Source: Marinimicrococcus flavescens (lineage in GTDB: Bacteria; Pseudomonadota; Alphaproteobacteria; Geminicoccales; Geminicoccaceae). From it: a stretch of 64,000 bases of DNA. The notes below the pieces were generated by a model. The model made no database searches and was not told the DNA's origin. It saw only the letters and a list, made by a program, of their open reading frames with translations. Made by a program: the position numbers and the translations under genes. The first letter of the stretch is position 1; every line of letters starts with the position of its first letter. Shown one piece after another: positions 7,784 through 19,493 of this stretch. The stretch covers positions 1 through 64,000 of the forward strand of contig JARGEQ010000126.1 of the NCBI GenBank assembly GCA_029211145.1. The letters are read 5' to 3'.

Positions 7784-9853
7784 CTAGTCCCACATGCCGC
7801 GGAGCTGTGCCGCGAGGTCGACCGGGGGACCGGAGGCGGCGCCGGCGCGCTCGCCCACGGGGATGGCGCCGGCGACGCGGCGCTCGAAGAGGGGCAGCAG
7901 GCTGTCGGGCAGGAAGCGGGTGCGGGTCGCCCGCACGAAGCGGTCGCCGAGGCGCGCCTGGCGGCCCACGAAGAAGCGCTCGGGCTGCATCAGGCAGAGC
8001 TCGTCGCGCGCCCGGGTCATGGCGACATAGAGCAGCCGCCGCTCCTCCTCGATCTCGGCAGGCGTGCCGGTCGCCATGTCGGAGGGAATGCAGCCGTCGA
8101 CGATGTTGAGCACGAACACCGCCTTCCACTCCTGGCCCTTGGCCGAATGGATCGTCGAGAGGGTCAGCCAGTCCTCGTCCTTGAGCGGCACCCCTGCCTC
8201 CTCGCCGGTGGTCTCGGGCGGGTCGAGCGCCAGCTCGGTCAGGAAGCGCTCGCGGGTGGCAAAGCGTGTGGCCAGCGTCTCAAGCTGGTCGAGATCCTGG
8301 AGCCGCGGCCGCGGGTTCTCGTGCAGCTCGGGCAGCAGCGGGTCGTAGAACCGCCGCACCCGCTCGATCTGCCCGGCCCACTCGCGGCTCGCCGCCAGTG
8401 CTGCCAGGAGCTCTGCGAAGGCGGGCCAGAGATCGGCGGCGGCTTGCGGCGGCCGCAGGCCGGCGAGGCCCGCAAGGCCGCGCCGGGTTGGCTCGAGCGC
8501 CTCGACCAGGCGGCGGGCATGGCCCGGGCCGATGCCAGGCAGGAGCTGCAGCGTGCGGAAGGCGGCGATGCGGTCGCGCGGGTTCTCCGCCCAGCGCAAA
8601 AAGCCCAGCACGTCCTTGATGTGCGCCGCCTCGAGAAAGCGCAGCCCGCCGAACTTCACGTAGGGAACGTTGCGCCGGACCAGCTCCAGCTCGAGCGCAG
8701 CGCTGTGGCTGGAGGCGCGCATCAAGACGGCTTGGTCCTTGAGCCGCATGCCGGCCTCGCGGTTGGCGAGCAGCCGTCCGATCACCCAGTCGACCTGCTC
8801 GGCCTCCTCGCGCACCGCCACGAGAAGCGGCCGCGCGCCGCCCCCGCGGGCGGCCTGCAGCTCCTTCTCGAAACCCTCGGCGGCGAGCGCGATCATGGCG
8901 TTGGCGGCATCGAGCAGGGGCTGGGTCGAGCGGTAGTTGGCGTGGAGCCGGACGATCGCGGCGGGCGGGGAGAAGCGTTCGGGGAAATCCAGGATGTTGC
9001 GCACGCTGGCCGCCCGGAACGCATAGATCGACTGGGCGTCGTCACCCACCACGGTCAGGCCGCGCCCCCCGGGCTTGAGCCCGGCCAGGATCGAGGCCTG
9101 GAGGAGGTTGGTGTCCTGGTACTCGTCGACCAGCACATGATCGAACCGTGCCCCGACCTCCTCGGCGAGCCCCGGCACGCGCATCATCAGCTCCCAGCAA
9201 AGGAGCAGGTCGTCGTAATCGAGCAGGTTCTGGCGCTGCTTTTCCGCGACATAGGCGCGAAAGAGCCCCTTGAGCTCGTCGGCCCATTCGGCGCACCAGG
9301 GAAACTGTTTTTCCAGCACCGCGGGCAGCGCCGCCCGGGCGTTGACCGCATAGGAGTAGATCGCGAGACAGGTGCCCTTGCGGGGGAAGCGCCGGTCGGT
9401 GCGGGCGAGGCGCAGCTCGTCGCGCACCACATCCATGAGATCGGCGCTGTCGCTGCGGTCGAGCAGCGTGAAGTCCTCGGCGAGGCCGATGCGCGGCGCG
9501 TGGAGCCGCAGCAGGCGGTTGGCGACGGCGTGGAAGGTCCCCGCCCAGTCGATGCCGGCGGCAGAACCCGGCGTGCCTTCCCGCGCCGCGGCGGTGATCC
9601 GCTCGACCCGGCGGATCATCGTCTGGGCGGCGCGCCGGGTGAAGGTCAGGAGAAGAACGCGGCGCGGATCCGCGCCGTTGAGGAGCAGATGCGCGACCCG
9701 GTGCGCCAGCGTCTTGGTCTTGCCGGTGCCCGCCCCGGCGATCACCAGGAGCGGCGGGCCGGGCGTGGCCGCGGCGCCGGGGGTGATGCCGTGCACCACC
9801 GCCCGCCGCTGCGCCTCGTTCAGCCCGTCCAGATGATCCGCTGCGGCACTCAG
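7784..9853 (-). CDS. UvrD/Rep-family superfamily 1 DNA helicase
   Basis: An ATP-dependent 3'-5' DNA helicase of about 689 residues. Motifs seen in order are the Q-motif [12 protein letters not shown], Walker A GAGTGKT, Walker [11 protein letters not shown], motif [14 protein letters not shown], motif [15 protein letters not shown] and motif [14 protein letters not shown]. The first ATG/GTG in frame (9799) falls inside the Q-motif and would remove it, so translation probably begins at CTG 9853 or CTG 9832. The former overlaps the aspS stop by 4 nt (CTGA), suggesting coupling with aspS. Role is probably DNA repair or replication-fork processing; it is shorter than E. coli UvrD. The start is uncertain, the family is not. 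Confidence 0.85.
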   Translation of the reverse strand: MSAAADHLDGLNEAQRRAVVHGITPGAAATPGPPLLVIAGAGTGKTKTLAHRVAHLLLNGADPRRVLLLTFTRRAAQTMIRRVERITAAAREGTPGSAAGIDWAGTFHAVANRLLRLHAPRIGLAEDFTLLDRSDSADLMDVVRDELRLARTDRRFPRKGTCLAIYSYAVNARAALPAVLEKQFPWCAEWADELKGLFRAYVAEKQRQNLLDYDDLLLCWELMMRVPGLAEEVGARFDHVLVDEYQDTNLLQASILAGLKPGGRGLTVVGDDAQSIYAFRAASVRNILDFPERFSPPAAIVRLHANYRSTQPLLDAANAMIALAAEGFEKELQAARGGGARPLLVAVREEAEQVDWVIGRLLANREAGMRLKDQAVLMRASSHSAALELELVRRNVPYVKFGGLRFLEAAHIKDVLGFLRWAENPRDRIAAFRTLQLLPGIGPGHARRLVEALEPTRRGLAGLAGLRPPQAAADLWPAFAELLAALAASREWAGQIERVRRFYDPLLPELHENPRPRLQDLDQLETLATRFATRERFLTELALDPPETTGEEAGVPLKDEDWLTLSTIHSAKGQEWKAVFVLNIVDGCIPSDMATGTPAEIEEERRLLYVAMTRARDELCLMQPERFFVGRQARLGDRFVRATRTRFLPDSLLPLFERRVAGAIPVGERAGAASGPPVDLAAQLRGMWD

Positions 9854-11697
9854 CCCCCGGCCGCCTCGCCGCCGGCCGTGCCCTCCTGCAGGGCCTGCTC
9901 CTGCTCCTCGCGCAGCTTCTCGCGGGCAGCGAGGCTGAGCTGGATGTGAAGCTCCTTGAGCTGCTTCTCGCCCACCGTCGAGGGCGCGCCCAGGAGCAGC
10001 TCCTCGGCCCGCTGGGACAGCGGGAAGGCGGTGACCTCGCGGAGATTGGGCGTGTCGGCCAGGAGCATCACGATCCGGTCGAGGCCCGGCGCGATGCCGC
10101 CATGCGGCGGCGCGCCGTAGCGCAGCGCCTTGAGCATGCCGCCGAACCGCTTCTCCAGCTCGTCGGCGGGGTAGCCGGCGATGGCGAAGGCCTTCTCCAT
10201 GATATCCGGGCGATGGTTACGGATGGCACCGGAGGAGAGCTCGGTGCCGTTGCACACGATGTCGTACTGGAAGGCCAGGATATCGAGCGGGTCCTTGCTC
10301 TCCAGCGCCTCGAGCCCGCCCTGGGGCATCGAGAACGGGTTGTGGGAGAAGGTCACCTGCTTGAGCTCCTCGTCCCACTCGTACATCGGGAAGTCGACGA
10401 TCCAGCAGAAGCGGTAGGTGCCCTTCTCGCAGATGTCGAGCTCGTCGCCGATCCGCAGGCGCGCCGCACCGGCGAGCTTCGCCGCCGCCAGCTCCTTGTC
10501 GCAGGCGAAGAACACCGCATCGCCGGTCTTCAGGCCGGCGAGCTCCTTGAGCTTCTCCAGCCGCTCCTCGTCGAGGAACTTGGCGATGGGGCCCTTGGCA
10601 CCGTCCTCGGCGAAGGCGATCCAGCCCAGGCCCGGCGCTCCCAGGCTCTGCGCATAGCCCACCATGCCGTCGAAGAAGCTGCGCGGCCGGCCCACCGCTC
10701 CGGGTGCCGGAATGGCGCGGACCACCGAGCCCTTCTCCACGGCCCCGGCGAACACCTTGAAGGCGCTGCCGCGGAAGACCTCCGAGACGTCGGCGATCTC
10801 GATGGGGTTCCTGAGGTCGGGCTTGTCGACGCCGTATTTGAGCATCGCGTCGCGGTAGGTGATGTGCGGGAACGGCGCCGGCGTGACCGTCCAGCCCTCG
10901 GGCTTGAACTCCTCGAACACGCCGTGCATCACCGGCTCGACCGCCGCGAACACGTCCTCCTGCTCGACGAACGCCATCTCCACGTCGAGCTGGTAGAACT
11001 CGCCGGGGCTGCGGTCGGCGCGGGCATCCTCGTCGCGGAAGCAGGGCGCTATCTGGAAGTACCGGTCGAAGCCGGACATCATGTAGAGCTGCTTGTACTG
11101 CTGCGGCGCCTGTGGCAGCGCGTAGAAGCGGCCCGGATGCAACCGCGAGGGCACGAGGAAGTCACGCGCCCCTTCGGGGCTCGACGCAGTGAGGATCGGC
11201 GTCTGGAACTCGGTGAAGCCCTGCTCGTGCATCCGCCGCCTGATGCTGGCGATGATCGCCGAGCGCAGGCGGATGTTGCGCTGCATCTTGTCGCGACGCA
11301 GGTCGAGGAAACGGTAGGCGAGCCGCGTCTCCTCGGGCTGCTCGCGGTCGCTGTTGACCTGCAGCGGCAGGACATCGGCGTGCGAGCGCAGCTCGAGGCG
11401 CTCGGCCACCAGCTCGATGGCGCCGGTCGGCAGGCCCGGGTTGACAGTCTCGGGCGAGCGCGCCACCACCGCGCCGGTGACGGTGACCACGCTTTCCAGC
11501 CGCAGGGCCTCCGCCTCGGCGAAGATCGGCGTGTCGGGCTGGAACACCACCTGGGTGATGCCGGTGTGATCGCGAAGATCGACGAACAGAAGCTGCCCGT
11601 GATCGCGTTTCCTGTGAACCCAGCCGCTCAGGCGGGCGCTGGCGCCCACGTCGGTCTTCCTGAGCTCGCCGCAATGATGCGTTCGGTAGAGGTGCAT
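9850..11697 (-). CDS. aspS: Aspartyl-tRNA synthetase
   Basis: A class II aminoacyl-tRNA synthetase charging tRNA-Asp (and possibly tRNA-Asn), about 615 residues. An N-terminal OB-fold anticodon-binding domain ([18 protein letters not shown]) is followed by the catalytic core with class II motif 2 ([19 protein letters not shown]), a bacterial GAD insertion, and motif 3 ([14 protein letters not shown]). The frame stays open upstream as antisense of rnd; the start [13 protein letters not shown] at 11697 matches the usual AspRS N-terminus, with ATG 11709 as an alternative. It is divergent from rnd across a 150-nt region. Confidence 0.95.
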   Translation of the reverse strand: MHLYRTHHCGELRKTDVGASARLSGWVHRKRDHGQLLFVDLRDHTGITQVVFQPDTPIFAEAEALRLESVVTVTGAVVARSPETVNPGLPTGAIELVAERLELRSHADVLPLQVNSDREQPEETRLAYRFLDLRRDKMQRNIRLRSAIIASIRRRMHEQGFTEFQTPILTASSPEGARDFLVPSRLHPGRFYALPQAPQQYKQLYMMSGFDRYFQIAPCFRDEDARADRSPGEFYQLDVEMAFVEQEDVFAAVEPVMHGVFEEFKPEGWTVTPAPFPHITYRDAMLKYGVDKPDLRNPIEIADVSEVFRGSAFKVFAGAVEKGSVVRAIPAPGAVGRPRSFFDGMVGYAQSLGAPGLGWIAFAEDGAKGPIAKFLDEERLEKLKELAGLKTGDAVFFACDKELAAAKLAGAARLRIGDELDICEKGTYRFCWIVDFPMYEWDEELKQVTFSHNPFSMPQGGLEALESKDPLDILAFQYDIVCNGTELSSGAIRNHRPDIMEKAFAIAGYPADELEKRFGGMLKALRYGAPPHGGIAPGLDRIVMLLADTPNLREVTAFPLSQRAEELLLGAPSTVGEKQLKELHIQLSLAAREKLREEQEQALQEGTAGGEAAGG

Positions 11698-11777
11698 GCC
11701 CGATCTCATAGCTGAACAGACCGCGCGGCGGCCGGCCGTCGCAGACCCGCGGGAAAAGGTCATAAGCCCGCCCGCTC

Positions 11778-11783
11778 TGTCAA
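11778..11783 (-). promoter_or_regulatory. Possible -35 element for aspS
   Basis: A perfect TTGACA is present on the minus strand in the aspS-rnd divergent region. The sequence 17 nt downstream is not a good -10 match (TATGAC lies only 13 nt away), so this is offered as a candidate only. Confidence 0.35.
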
Positions 11784-11850
11784 GCGACCCGCCCGCCGCA
11801 ACCCGCCTTCTGCACGTTTCCTGCCCCCGCAAGCCCCGGATTTTGCCTGC

Positions 11851-13002
11851 ATGCGCCTGATTACCACCACCGCCGAGCTCGAGCAGGTCTGCGGGCGGCT
11901 CCGCACCGAGCCCTATGTCACGGTCGACACCGAGTTCCAGCGCGACCGCACCTACTGGCCCAAGCTCTGCCTGCTGCAGCTCGCCGGCAAGAACGACGCG
12001 GTGGCGGTCGACCCGCTGGCCCCCGGGCTCGACCTCGCCCCGGCCCTCGCGCTCATGGACGATCCCGCGGTCGTCAAGGTGTTCCACGCCGCCCGCCAGG
12101 ACGCCGAGATCTTCTGGCGGCTCACCGGCCGGGCGCCGCAGCCGCTGTTCGACACGCAGATCGCCGCCATGGTCTGCGGCTTCGGCGAGGAGGTCGGCTA
12201 CGAGACCCTGGTCAACAAGATGGCCAAGGCCCAGCTCGACAAGAGCTCGCGCTTCACCGACTGGTCCAAGCGGCCGCTGAGCGACGCCCAGCTCCACTAT
12301 GCGATCTCCGACGTCACCCATCTGCGGGTCATCTACGAGAAGCTGCGCGCGCGCATCGAGAAGGCCGGCCGGCTGCCCTGGGTCGAGGCCGAGATGCAGG
12401 CCTTGTGCGATCCGGAGCTGTTCGAGCAGCCGCCGGAGGAATCCTGGCGCCGCCTGAAGATCCGCTCGCGCGATCCGCGCTTCCTGGCCGTGGTGCAGGC
12501 GCTGGCGGCCTGGCGCGAGCGCGCCGCGCAGAGCCGCGATCTGCCCAGGAACCGGGTGCTGCGCGACGACATTCTCCTGGAGGTCGCCGCCCACAAGCCC
12601 GGCAGCCTCGACGAGCTGCGCGGCCACGAGCGGGTCAATCTCGACCGCGAGAGCGCCCGCCAGGTGGTGACGGCGATCGAGGAGGCGCTGGCCCGGCCGG
12701 CCGACGAGCTGCCCCGCCTGCCGCCGCCCAGCGTGGCGCCGCGCGGCCTGGGCCCGCTCATGGATCTCCTTCGCGTGCTCCTCAAGCTGCGCTGCGAGGA
12801 GGCCGAGGTCGCCCAGCGGCTGGTCGCCACCAGCAGCGACCTCGAGGCCATCGCCATGGACGACGAGGCCGACGTGCCGGCCCTCAAGGGCTGGCGGCGG
12901 GCGATCTTCGGCGAGCAGGCGCTGGCCCTCAAGCAGGGCCGGCTGGCGCTCACCGTGGAGAAGCGCAAGCCCGTGGTGATCGAGCTCGAGGAGGAGGGCT
13001 GA
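11851..13002 (+). CDS. rnd: Ribonuclease D
   Basis: A 3'-5' exoribonuclease involved in tRNA 3'-end maturation, 383 residues. The DEDDy exonuclease domain comes first: Exo I VDTEFQRD with Asp26 and Glu28, Exo [13 protein letters not shown], Exo [13 protein letters not shown]. An HRDC domain follows at about residues 205-285. Length and layout fit bacterial RNase D. It is divergent from aspS and converges on pdxY. Confidence 0.92.
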   Translation: MRLITTTAELEQVCGRLRTEPYVTVDTEFQRDRTYWPKLCLLQLAGKNDAVAVDPLAPGLDLAPALALMDDPAVVKVFHAARQDAEIFWRLTGRAPQPLFDTQIAAMVCGFGEEVGYETLVNKMAKAQLDKSSRFTDWSKRPLSDAQLHYAISDVTHLRVIYEKLRARIEKAGRLPWVEAEMQALCDPELFEQPPEESWRRLKIRSRDPRFLAVVQALAAWRERAAQSRDLPRNRVLRDDILLEVAAHKPGSLDELRGHERVNLDRESARQVVTAIEEALARPADELPRLPPPSVAPRGLGPLMDLLRVLLKLRCEEAEVAQRLVATSSDLEAIAMDDEADVPALKGWRRAIFGEQALALKQGRLALTVEKRKPVVIELEEEG

Positions 13003-13033
13003 GGGCGGTACGCGCCCCCGGCCCTCCGGTCGC

Positions 13034-13888
13034 TCAGCGCAGCCGGTGGGCGCCGAACCGCTGGCGCGGCGCCACCAGCTCGTCCTGGGCGGCGATCAGC
13101 ACCAGCTCGCGGGACTGCGCCCGCCAGGTGGCCTCGACCAGCCCGAACATGGCGGACCCGGCAGCCTCGAGCGCCAGGTCCGGCCGGCCGGTCTTGAGGA
13201 AATTGCCCAGCAGCAGCGACATGAAGACGTCGCCGGTGCCGCTCAGCTCGACCGGCAGCCGGGGCGTCCACAAGGCCCACGCACCCTCGGGCGTGTCGAG
13301 CACGATCGCCAGTTCGTTCTCGCGCTCGGGCAGCACCAGGCTGGTGCACGCCACCAGCTTCGGGCCCATGCGGCGAACCCTGGCGGTGGCCTCGAGCGCG
13401 TCTTCGACCGAGGCGATCTCCATCGCCGCGAGCCAGGCCAGCTCGAACTGGTTGGGCGTGACGAGGTCGGCGGCAGGGACGGCGTGCTCCCTGAAGAATT
13501 CCGGCAGACCGGGCCGTACGAAGAAGCCGCGCCCCTCGTCGCCCATCACGGGATCGCAGGCATAGAGCGCGTCGGGGCGCTCGCGGCGCACTGCGGCCAC
13601 CGTGTCGAGCACCGCCCGGCCCAGCTCGGCGGTGCCCAGATAGCCGCTCAGCACGGCCCGGCAGCGCAAGAAGGCGCCGCGCTCCTCGACCCCGCGCACG
13701 ATCTCCTCGATCTCCTCCAGCGCCACCCCGTGGCCGCGCCAGGCGCCGTAGCCGGTATGGTTGCTGAACAGCACCGTGTTGACCGGCCACACCTCGAAGC
13801 CCAGCCGCTGCAGGGGAAAGGCCGCGGCGCTGTTGCCGACATGGCCGTAGGCCACGGCCGACTGGATGGAGAGGATGCCTTCGAACAT
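13034..13888 (-). CDS. pdxY: Pyridoxal kinase PdxY
   Basis: Phosphorylates pyridoxal (and perhaps pyridoxine or pyridoxamine) with ATP in the vitamin B6 salvage pathway; 284 residues, ribokinase-like fold. The N-terminus [16 protein letters not shown] and the segment [12 protein letters not shown] are characteristic of PdxY. The C-terminal anion-hole motif [10 protein letters not shown] carries the catalytic Asp. It lies divergent from pdxH, whose product acts in the same pathway, with a 119-nt shared upstream region. Confidence 0.93.
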   Translation of the reverse strand: MFEGILSIQSAVAYGHVGNSAAAFPLQRLGFEVWPVNTVLFSNHTGYGAWRGHGVALEEIEEIVRGVEERGAFLRCRAVLSGYLGTAELGRAVLDTVAAVRRERPDALYACDPVMGDEGRGFFVRPGLPEFFREHAVPAADLVTPNQFELAWLAAMEIASVEDALEATARVRRMGPKLVACTSLVLPERENELAIVLDTPEGAWALWTPRLPVELSGTGDVFMSLLLGNFLKTGRPDLALEAAGSAMFGLVEATWRAQSRELVLIAAQDELVAPRQRFGAHRLR

Positions 13889-14007
13889 TGCGGATCGGGC
13901 CTTCTTGCGCTGACCAACCGTGCGATGGCCCCGTGAAAGCCCCTCGCGGCGGCTCTTGCCAGTCCCACCCGGCCCGCTAGGAAGGGAGCCAATCGACGGA
14001 GGGACCG

Positions 14008-14643
14008 ATGAGCAGACCGGCGGACATGAGGGTGAACTACGACAGGGCGACGCTCCTCGAGAGCGATGCGGCGGCCGACCCGTTCGTGCAGTTCAGGCAG
14101 TGGTTCTCGGAGGCGCTGGCGGCCGAGATCGTCGAGCCCAACGCCATGGCCCTGGCTACCGCCGACGCTGCCGGCCGGCCCGCCGTGCGCATGGTGCTGC
14201 TCAAGGAGCTGGACCAGCGCGGCCTGACCTTCTTCACCAATCTCGAGAGCCGCAAGGGCGGCGAGCTCGCGGCCAACCCGCACGCCGCCCTGCTGTTCTG
14301 GTGGGACAGGCTGCACCGCCAGGTGCGGGTCGAGGGCCGGGTCGAGCCGGTCAGTGCCGCCGAGGCCGACGCCTATTTCGCCTCGCGCCCCCACGGCAGC
14401 CGGATCGGTGCGCTGGCCTCGCCGCAGAGCCGCCCGATCGCCTCGCGCGAGGCCCTCGAGGCGCGCGAGGCGGAGCTCCGCCTGGAATATCCCGACGAGG
14501 TGCCGCGGCCCGCGCACTGGAGCGGCTTTCGCCTGCTGCCGGAGCTTTTCGAGTTCTGGCAGGGACGGCCCAGCCGCCTGCACGACCGGCTGGCCTATCG
14601 CCGCACCGGCGAGACCTGGCGCATCGAGCGGCTGGCGCCTTGA
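14008..14643 (+). CDS. pdxH: Pyridoxamine 5'-phosphate oxidase
   Basis: FMN-dependent oxidation of pyridoxine 5'-phosphate or pyridoxamine 5'-phosphate to pyridoxal 5'-phosphate. The 211-residue length is typical. Visible hallmarks are [20 protein letters not shown] and [20 protein letters not shown] in the FMN-binding barrel, [14 protein letters not shown], and a C-terminal WRIERLAP tail. RBS GGAGGGACCG precedes the ATG. It pairs with the divergent pdxY to give a B6 salvage locus. Confidence 0.95.
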   Translation: MSRPADMRVNYDRATLLESDAAADPFVQFRQWFSEALAAEIVEPNAMALATADAAGRPAVRMVLLKELDQRGLTFFTNLESRKGGELAANPHAALLFWWDRLHRQVRVEGRVEPVSAAEADAYFASRPHGSRIGALASPQSRPIASREALEAREAELRLEYPDEVPRPAHWSGFRLLPELFEFWQGRPSRLHDRLAYRRTGETWRIERLAP

Positions 14644-14710
14644 GGCGGGCTTGCGCGAACGCCTTGCCGCGCCTACTTCCCTCCACGGTTCCCTTCCTTC
14701 GAGGCGACGC

Positions 14711-15445
14711 ATGAGCGAGCGCAAGACGGTCTTCATCACCGGTGCGAGCCGCGGCATCGGGCATGCCACCGCGGCCTACTTCGTCCGTCATGGCTGGAGC
14801 GCCATCACCTGCTCGCGCGAGGCGGTGCCGCCGCAATGCCCGCGCAACGAGCGGCACGCCCACATCACGCTGGATCTTTCCGACGGCGAGCGCCTGCCCG
14901 AGGCGATGGTCGAGCTGCGCCGGATCCTGGGCGACCAGCCGCTGCACGCGCTGGTCAACAATGCCGGCTACTCGCCCAAGGACGAGAACGGCAAGCGGCT
15001 CGGCTGCCTCGACGGCGACATGGAGGTGTGGAAGCGGGTCTACGCGATCAACTTCTTCGCCCCGGTCTTCTTCAGCCGGGCCTGCGCGCCGCTGCTGGCC
15101 GAGACCAAGGGCTCGGTGGTCAACATCACCTCCATCGCCGGCCACCGCGTCCATCCGTTCGCCGGCAGCGCCTACAGCACGTCGAAGGCGGCGCTGACCG
15201 CGCTGACCCGCGAGCTGGCAGCCGACCTCGCCCATCTGGGCATCCGCGCCAACGCGGTGTGCCCCGGCGAGATCAACACCGCCATCCTCTCGCCCGGCAC
15301 CGAGGACATGGTCGAGCGAATCCCGATGCGCCGTCTGGGCTCGCCCGACGAGGTCTCCTCGGTGATCTACTATCTGTGCAGCGAGCAAGCCTCCTACATC
15401 ACCGGCGCGGAGATCCCGGTGAACGGCGGCCAGGACGTCTTTTGA
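14711..15445 (+). CDS. Short-chain dehydrogenase/reductase
   Basis: A classical SDR of 244 residues. It has the NAD(P)-binding TGASRGIG at residues 10-17, LVNNAGYS, and the catalytic Ser with the YSTSK pair (Tyr-x3-Lys) in the expected place, plus a C-terminal NGGQDVF tail. Substrate unknown. The ATG at 14711 immediately precedes the nucleotide-binding strand, so longer starts are rejected. It follows pdxH by 67 nt and may be co-transcribed. Confidence 0.87.
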   Translation: MSERKTVFITGASRGIGHATAAYFVRHGWSAITCSREAVPPQCPRNERHAHITLDLSDGERLPEAMVELRRILGDQPLHALVNNAGYSPKDENGKRLGCLDGDMEVWKRVYAINFFAPVFFSRACAPLLAETKGSVVNITSIAGHRVHPFAGSAYSTSKAALTALTRELAADLAHLGIRANAVCPGEINTAILSPGTEDMVERIPMRRLGSPDEVSSVIYYLCSEQASYITGAEIPVNGGQDVF

Positions 15446-15459
15446 GGCCGTGACGAGGC

Positions 15460-15512
15460 AGCCGCGCGAGGCGCTGCGCGCGGCTTTCGTTACCTGATTT
15501 CTGTCGGTAAGC
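15460..15512 (+). repeat. Dispersed element, single core, terminator-like
   Basis: A core copy (15468-15485, one mismatch to consensus) sits 15 nt after the SDR stop codon. An 8-bp stem AGCCGCGC/GCGCGGCT (15460-15467 with 15478-15485) is followed by TTCGTTACC and then a second T-rich tract ending TTTCTGTCGG, shared with other copies. No inverted partner is found before the next gene. It could act as the terminator of pdxH-SDR. Confidence 0.6.
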
Positions 15513-15574
15513 GGGGTGCCCGGGGACGTGTCGCGCGTCGTCCGGCCCGTGCTTCCGGCAGGGCGGCAGCGCCT

Positions 15575-16666
<1,092 letters not shown>

Positions 16667-16779
16667 GAAACTCCCCGTCTCGATGCTTGCCGCCACGCCG
16701 CCGCGGCTGCAGGCTGCTTAGTAGAGAAGCCGTTGCAAGCTGTAAACGTGGCGGACGCGCCGAGCCGCCGGGAGGCCAT

Positions 16780-17493
16780 GTGAAGACCCAGCCCCTGTAC
16801 CGCGAGGACGCCTATCTGCGCCGCTGCGAGGCGCGCGTGCTTCGTGCCGGCCCGGAAGGGATCGTTCTCGACCGCACCGTCTTCTACCCCACCGGCGGCG
16901 GCCAGCCGGGCGACAGCGGCACTCTCCTGCTCGAGGACGGATCGAGCCTTGCGGTGCGCGAGGCCCGCAAGGGCGAGGAGCCCGGCTCGGTGCTCCATCT
17001 GCCCGCCGATGATGCCGCCCTGCCCGCGCCCGGCACCCCGGTCGAGGCGGCGATCGACTGGGACCGGCGCTACCGCCTCATGCGCACCCACACCTGCCTT
17101 CACCTCCTGTGCCGCGCCGTCGACGGCGTGGTGACCGGAGGTTCGGTGGGCGAGCTCAAGGGACGGCTCGATTTCGACATTCCCGAGCCGCTGCTGGAAA
17201 AGGAGGCAATCGAGGCCCAGCTCGCCGCCTGGGTCGGCGGGGCGCTGCCGGTGTCGGCGCGCTGGGTCGAGGAGGAGGAGCTGGACCGCCGGCCAGAGCT
17301 GGTGCGCACGCTGTCGGTCCAGCCGCCGCGCGGCCATGGCCGGATCCGGCTGGTCGGGATCGAGGGCGTCGACCTCCAGGCCTGCGGCGGGACCCATGTC
17401 CGCAGCACCACGGAGATCGGTCCCGTCACGGTAGCGAAGATCGAGAAGAAGGGCCGGATGAACCGGCGCGTCGTGGTGACGCTGGGGGCGTGA
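16780..17493 (+). CDS. alaX: Alanyl-tRNA editing protein AlaX (type II)
   Basis: A free-standing editing domain that hydrolyses mischarged Ser-tRNA(Ala) or Gly-tRNA(Ala). At 237 residues it matches the longer AlaX class, with an N-terminal AlaRS-like beta-barrel including FYPTGGGQPGDSG. The zinc ligands are visible as His104-x3-His108 (HTCLH) and Cys202-x3-His206 (CGGTH). The GTG at 16780 has GGGAGG just upstream and overlaps no neighbour; an upstream ATG adds only an Arg/Gly-rich stretch. It is divergent from the PotA-type gene and converges on the MBL gene with a 3-nt gap. Confidence 0.9.
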   Translation: MKTQPLYREDAYLRRCEARVLRAGPEGIVLDRTVFYPTGGGQPGDSGTLLLEDGSSLAVREARKGEEPGSVLHLPADDAALPAPGTPVEAAIDWDRRYRLMRTHTCLHLLCRAVDGVVTGGSVGELKGRLDFDIPEPLLEKEAIEAQLAAWVGGALPVSARWVEEEELDRRPELVRTLSVQPPRGHGRIRLVGIEGVDLQACGGTHVRSTTEIGPVTVAKIEKKGRMNRRVVVTLGA

Positions 17494-17496
17494 GCC

Positions 17497-18552
17497 TCAA
17501 AGCGTGCGGAAGCGGTCGGCCCCGTCCTCGGCGGTCCACCGCTCGACGCGCCCCTGATGGACGAGAGCGTGCAGGTGGGCGAGCCCCTCGGCGATCGCAA
17601 AGCCCAGCTGCTGCAGGTCGAGCGGGCGGGTGAAGAGCCCCTTGGTCACCTCGAGCGCCGTGGCCGGCTCGCCGCACAGCTCCAGCGTGCGGCCGAGGCG
17701 CTCCTCGTGATGCCGGCGGAGATCGGCGATGCGCGGCCGCAGGCCGTAATAGGGCCGCTCGTGCGAGGGCAGCACGAGACAGTCCTCGGGCAGGAGCACG
17801 AAACGGCCGAGCGAGGTCACGAAATCGCCCAGCGGGTCGTTCTCGGGGGTCATCGGCCAGACCCCCACCACCGGCGTGATGCGCGGCAGGATCTGGTCGG
17901 CGCCGATCAGGATGTTGCGCTCCTCGCAGAACAGCGTGACCTGCTCGGGCGCATGGCCCTCGCCGATGATGACCCGCCAGCGCGAGCCCGCGGCGACGAT
18001 CTCGCTGCCCGCACGCAGGCGCTGCATGGGTGCCGGCACGTCGCGCACGCCGCGCCGGTAGAGATTGCCGCGCTCGCGGCGCTGTCCGACGATCTCCTCG
18101 GGAAGCCCGGCCCGGCGGTCGAACCGCTCGCCGGCGGCGACGAACAGGCCGCTGTCGTCGAGCGAGAGCATCCGCCCCATGAGCCATTCGGTGCGGCTCA
18201 TCAGGAGCGGCGCTCCGGTGCGGGCGCAAAGATGCCCCGCACAGCCCAGATGGTCGGGGTGGAAGTGGGTCACGAGAACCCGTGCCACGGGCTTGCCGGC
18301 GAGCGGCCCCGCCAGCATCCGGTCCCACAAGGCCCGCGTGGCCTCGTCGCCATAGCCGGTGTCGATCACCGTCCAGCTGTCGCCGTCGTCGAGCAGCCAG
18401 ATGTTGATGTGGTCGAGGGCGAACGGCAGCCGGGTGCGCAGCCACCAGATGCCCTCGACGAGCTCGACCGGGTGGTCCTGCTCCGGCGGAGCGGCGGCAT
18501 AGGCGATCTCCGCCGCCGGATCGCGATCGGGCGCTAGAGCCAGCAATGCCAA
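17497..18552 (-). CDS. MBL-fold metallo-hydrolase
   Basis: A metallo-beta-lactamase-fold hydrolase of about 351 residues. The zinc motif THFHPDHLG follows DTGYG, and further ligands are likely in GEGHAPEQ (His) and GADQILPRI (Asp). The C-terminal half holds a helical region with SHERPYYGLRPRI, as in glyoxalase-II-like and lactonase-like subgroups. The substrate is unknown. The frame opens at 18744, but TTG 18552 has GGAGG six nt upstream, and the residues before it are low-complexity, so this start is preferred. It is divergent from the HugZ-like gene. Confidence 0.82.
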   Translation of the reverse strand: MALLALAPDRDPAAEIAYAAAPPEQDHPVELVEGIWWLRTRLPFALDHINIWLLDDGDSWTVIDTGYGDEATRALWDRMLAGPLAGKPVARVLVTHFHPDHLGCAGHLCARTGAPLLMSRTEWLMGRMLSLDDSGLFVAAGERFDRRAGLPEEIVGQRRERGNLYRRGVRDVPAPMQRLRAGSEIVAAGSRWRVIIGEGHAPEQVTLFCEERNILIGADQILPRITPVVGVWPMTPENDPLGDFVTSLGRFVLLPEDCLVLPSHERPYYGLRPRIADLRRHHEERLGRTLELCGEPATALEVTKGLFTRPLDLQQLGFAIAEGLAHLHALVHQGRVERWTAEDGADRFRTL

Positions 18553-18682
18553 CGGATCCTCCGAAGGAAGTCTGCCGCGCCGGTGCGGCAGGCGCGCTAC
18601 ATAAGGGCTCGGGCTGCCCGATGGCAAGCCGCCGCGCCGCGATGCTTGACGTGCCCGGGGCACTGACCATTCTAACCCTGCC

Positions 18683-19447
18683 ATGCCCATGAACGACGAA
18701 ACACCCGCCCGGACCATCCGCAGGCTGATGCGCAGCCTCGACATGGTGGCACTCGGAACGCTGCACTGCCGGCAGCAGGCCGCCCCCTACGTATCGCTGG
18801 CGATGGTGGCGCTCGACCAGGACGGGAGCCCGCTCCTGCTCCTCTCCGACCTCGCCGACCATGCCCGCAACATCGCCGCCGACGACCGCGTCTCGCTGCT
18901 GTTCGACGGCACTGGTGCGGCCGAGGTCCCCCTCGCGGCCGCCCGGGCGAGCGTCCAGGGCCGGGCCACACCCGTCGAGGACGATCGCGCGCGGGCCCGC
19001 TACCTCGCCCGCCATCCCGATGCCCGGCTCTACGCCGGGTTCAAGGACTTCCGCCTCTACCGCGTCAGCGTCGAGCGCGCCCATCTGGTGGCCGGCTTCG
19101 GGCGCATCACCTGGGTCGACGGGGCGGCGCTGCTGCCGGCCGGCGTGCCCGAGGCGCTGGTGGCGGCCGAGGAGGAGATCGTGGCCCACATGAACGAGGA
19201 GCACCACGACGCCGTCCAGCTCTGCGCGCGGCTTGCGGGACGCGCCGGCGAAGGCTGGCGGATGACCGGGATCGATCCGGAGGGCCTCGACCTGCGCCGC
19301 GGCAGGGACGTTGCCAGGGCCGAGTTCGACAGGCCGGTGAGCGACGCGCAGAGCGCCCGCGCCGAGCTGGTGCGCCTGGTCAGGCGGGTGCGCCGGGAGA
19401 CCGAAGAGCGCAATGGGGGAATGGACGCCGCGCAGCCGCGCGGATAA
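18683..19447 (+). CDS. HugZ-like/PNPOx-fold protein with C-terminal DUF2470 domain
   Basis: A 254-residue protein with an N-terminal split-barrel domain of the pyridoxamine-phosphate-oxidase type (about 10-150) and a C-terminal DUF2470-like helical domain (about 160-245) containing [17 protein letters not shown]. This layout is that of HugZ haem-utilisation proteins and related flavin-binding proteins. Haem degradation is known for some members only; no haem uptake genes lie nearby, so the role remains open. The stop is 46 nt before pckA. Confidence 0.77.
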   Translation: MPMNDETPARTIRRLMRSLDMVALGTLHCRQQAAPYVSLAMVALDQDGSPLLLLSDLADHARNIAADDRVSLLFDGTGAAEVPLAAARASVQGRATPVEDDRARARYLARHPDARLYAGFKDFRLYRVSVERAHLVAGFGRITWVDGAALLPAGVPEALVAAEEEIVAHMNEEHHDAVQLCARLAGRAGEGWRMTGIDPEGLDLRRGRDVARAEFDRPVSDAQSARAELVRLVRRVRRETEERNGGMDAAQPRG

Positions 19448-19493
19448 CGAGGCTTCGGCCGTGCAAGAACGGCTGCATCAAGAGGACGAACCC

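Noticed and set aside
9850-12627. 925-codon frame extending aspS upstream
   Set aside because: The N-terminal 310 codons are antisense of rnd; the true AspRS N-terminus is at 11697.
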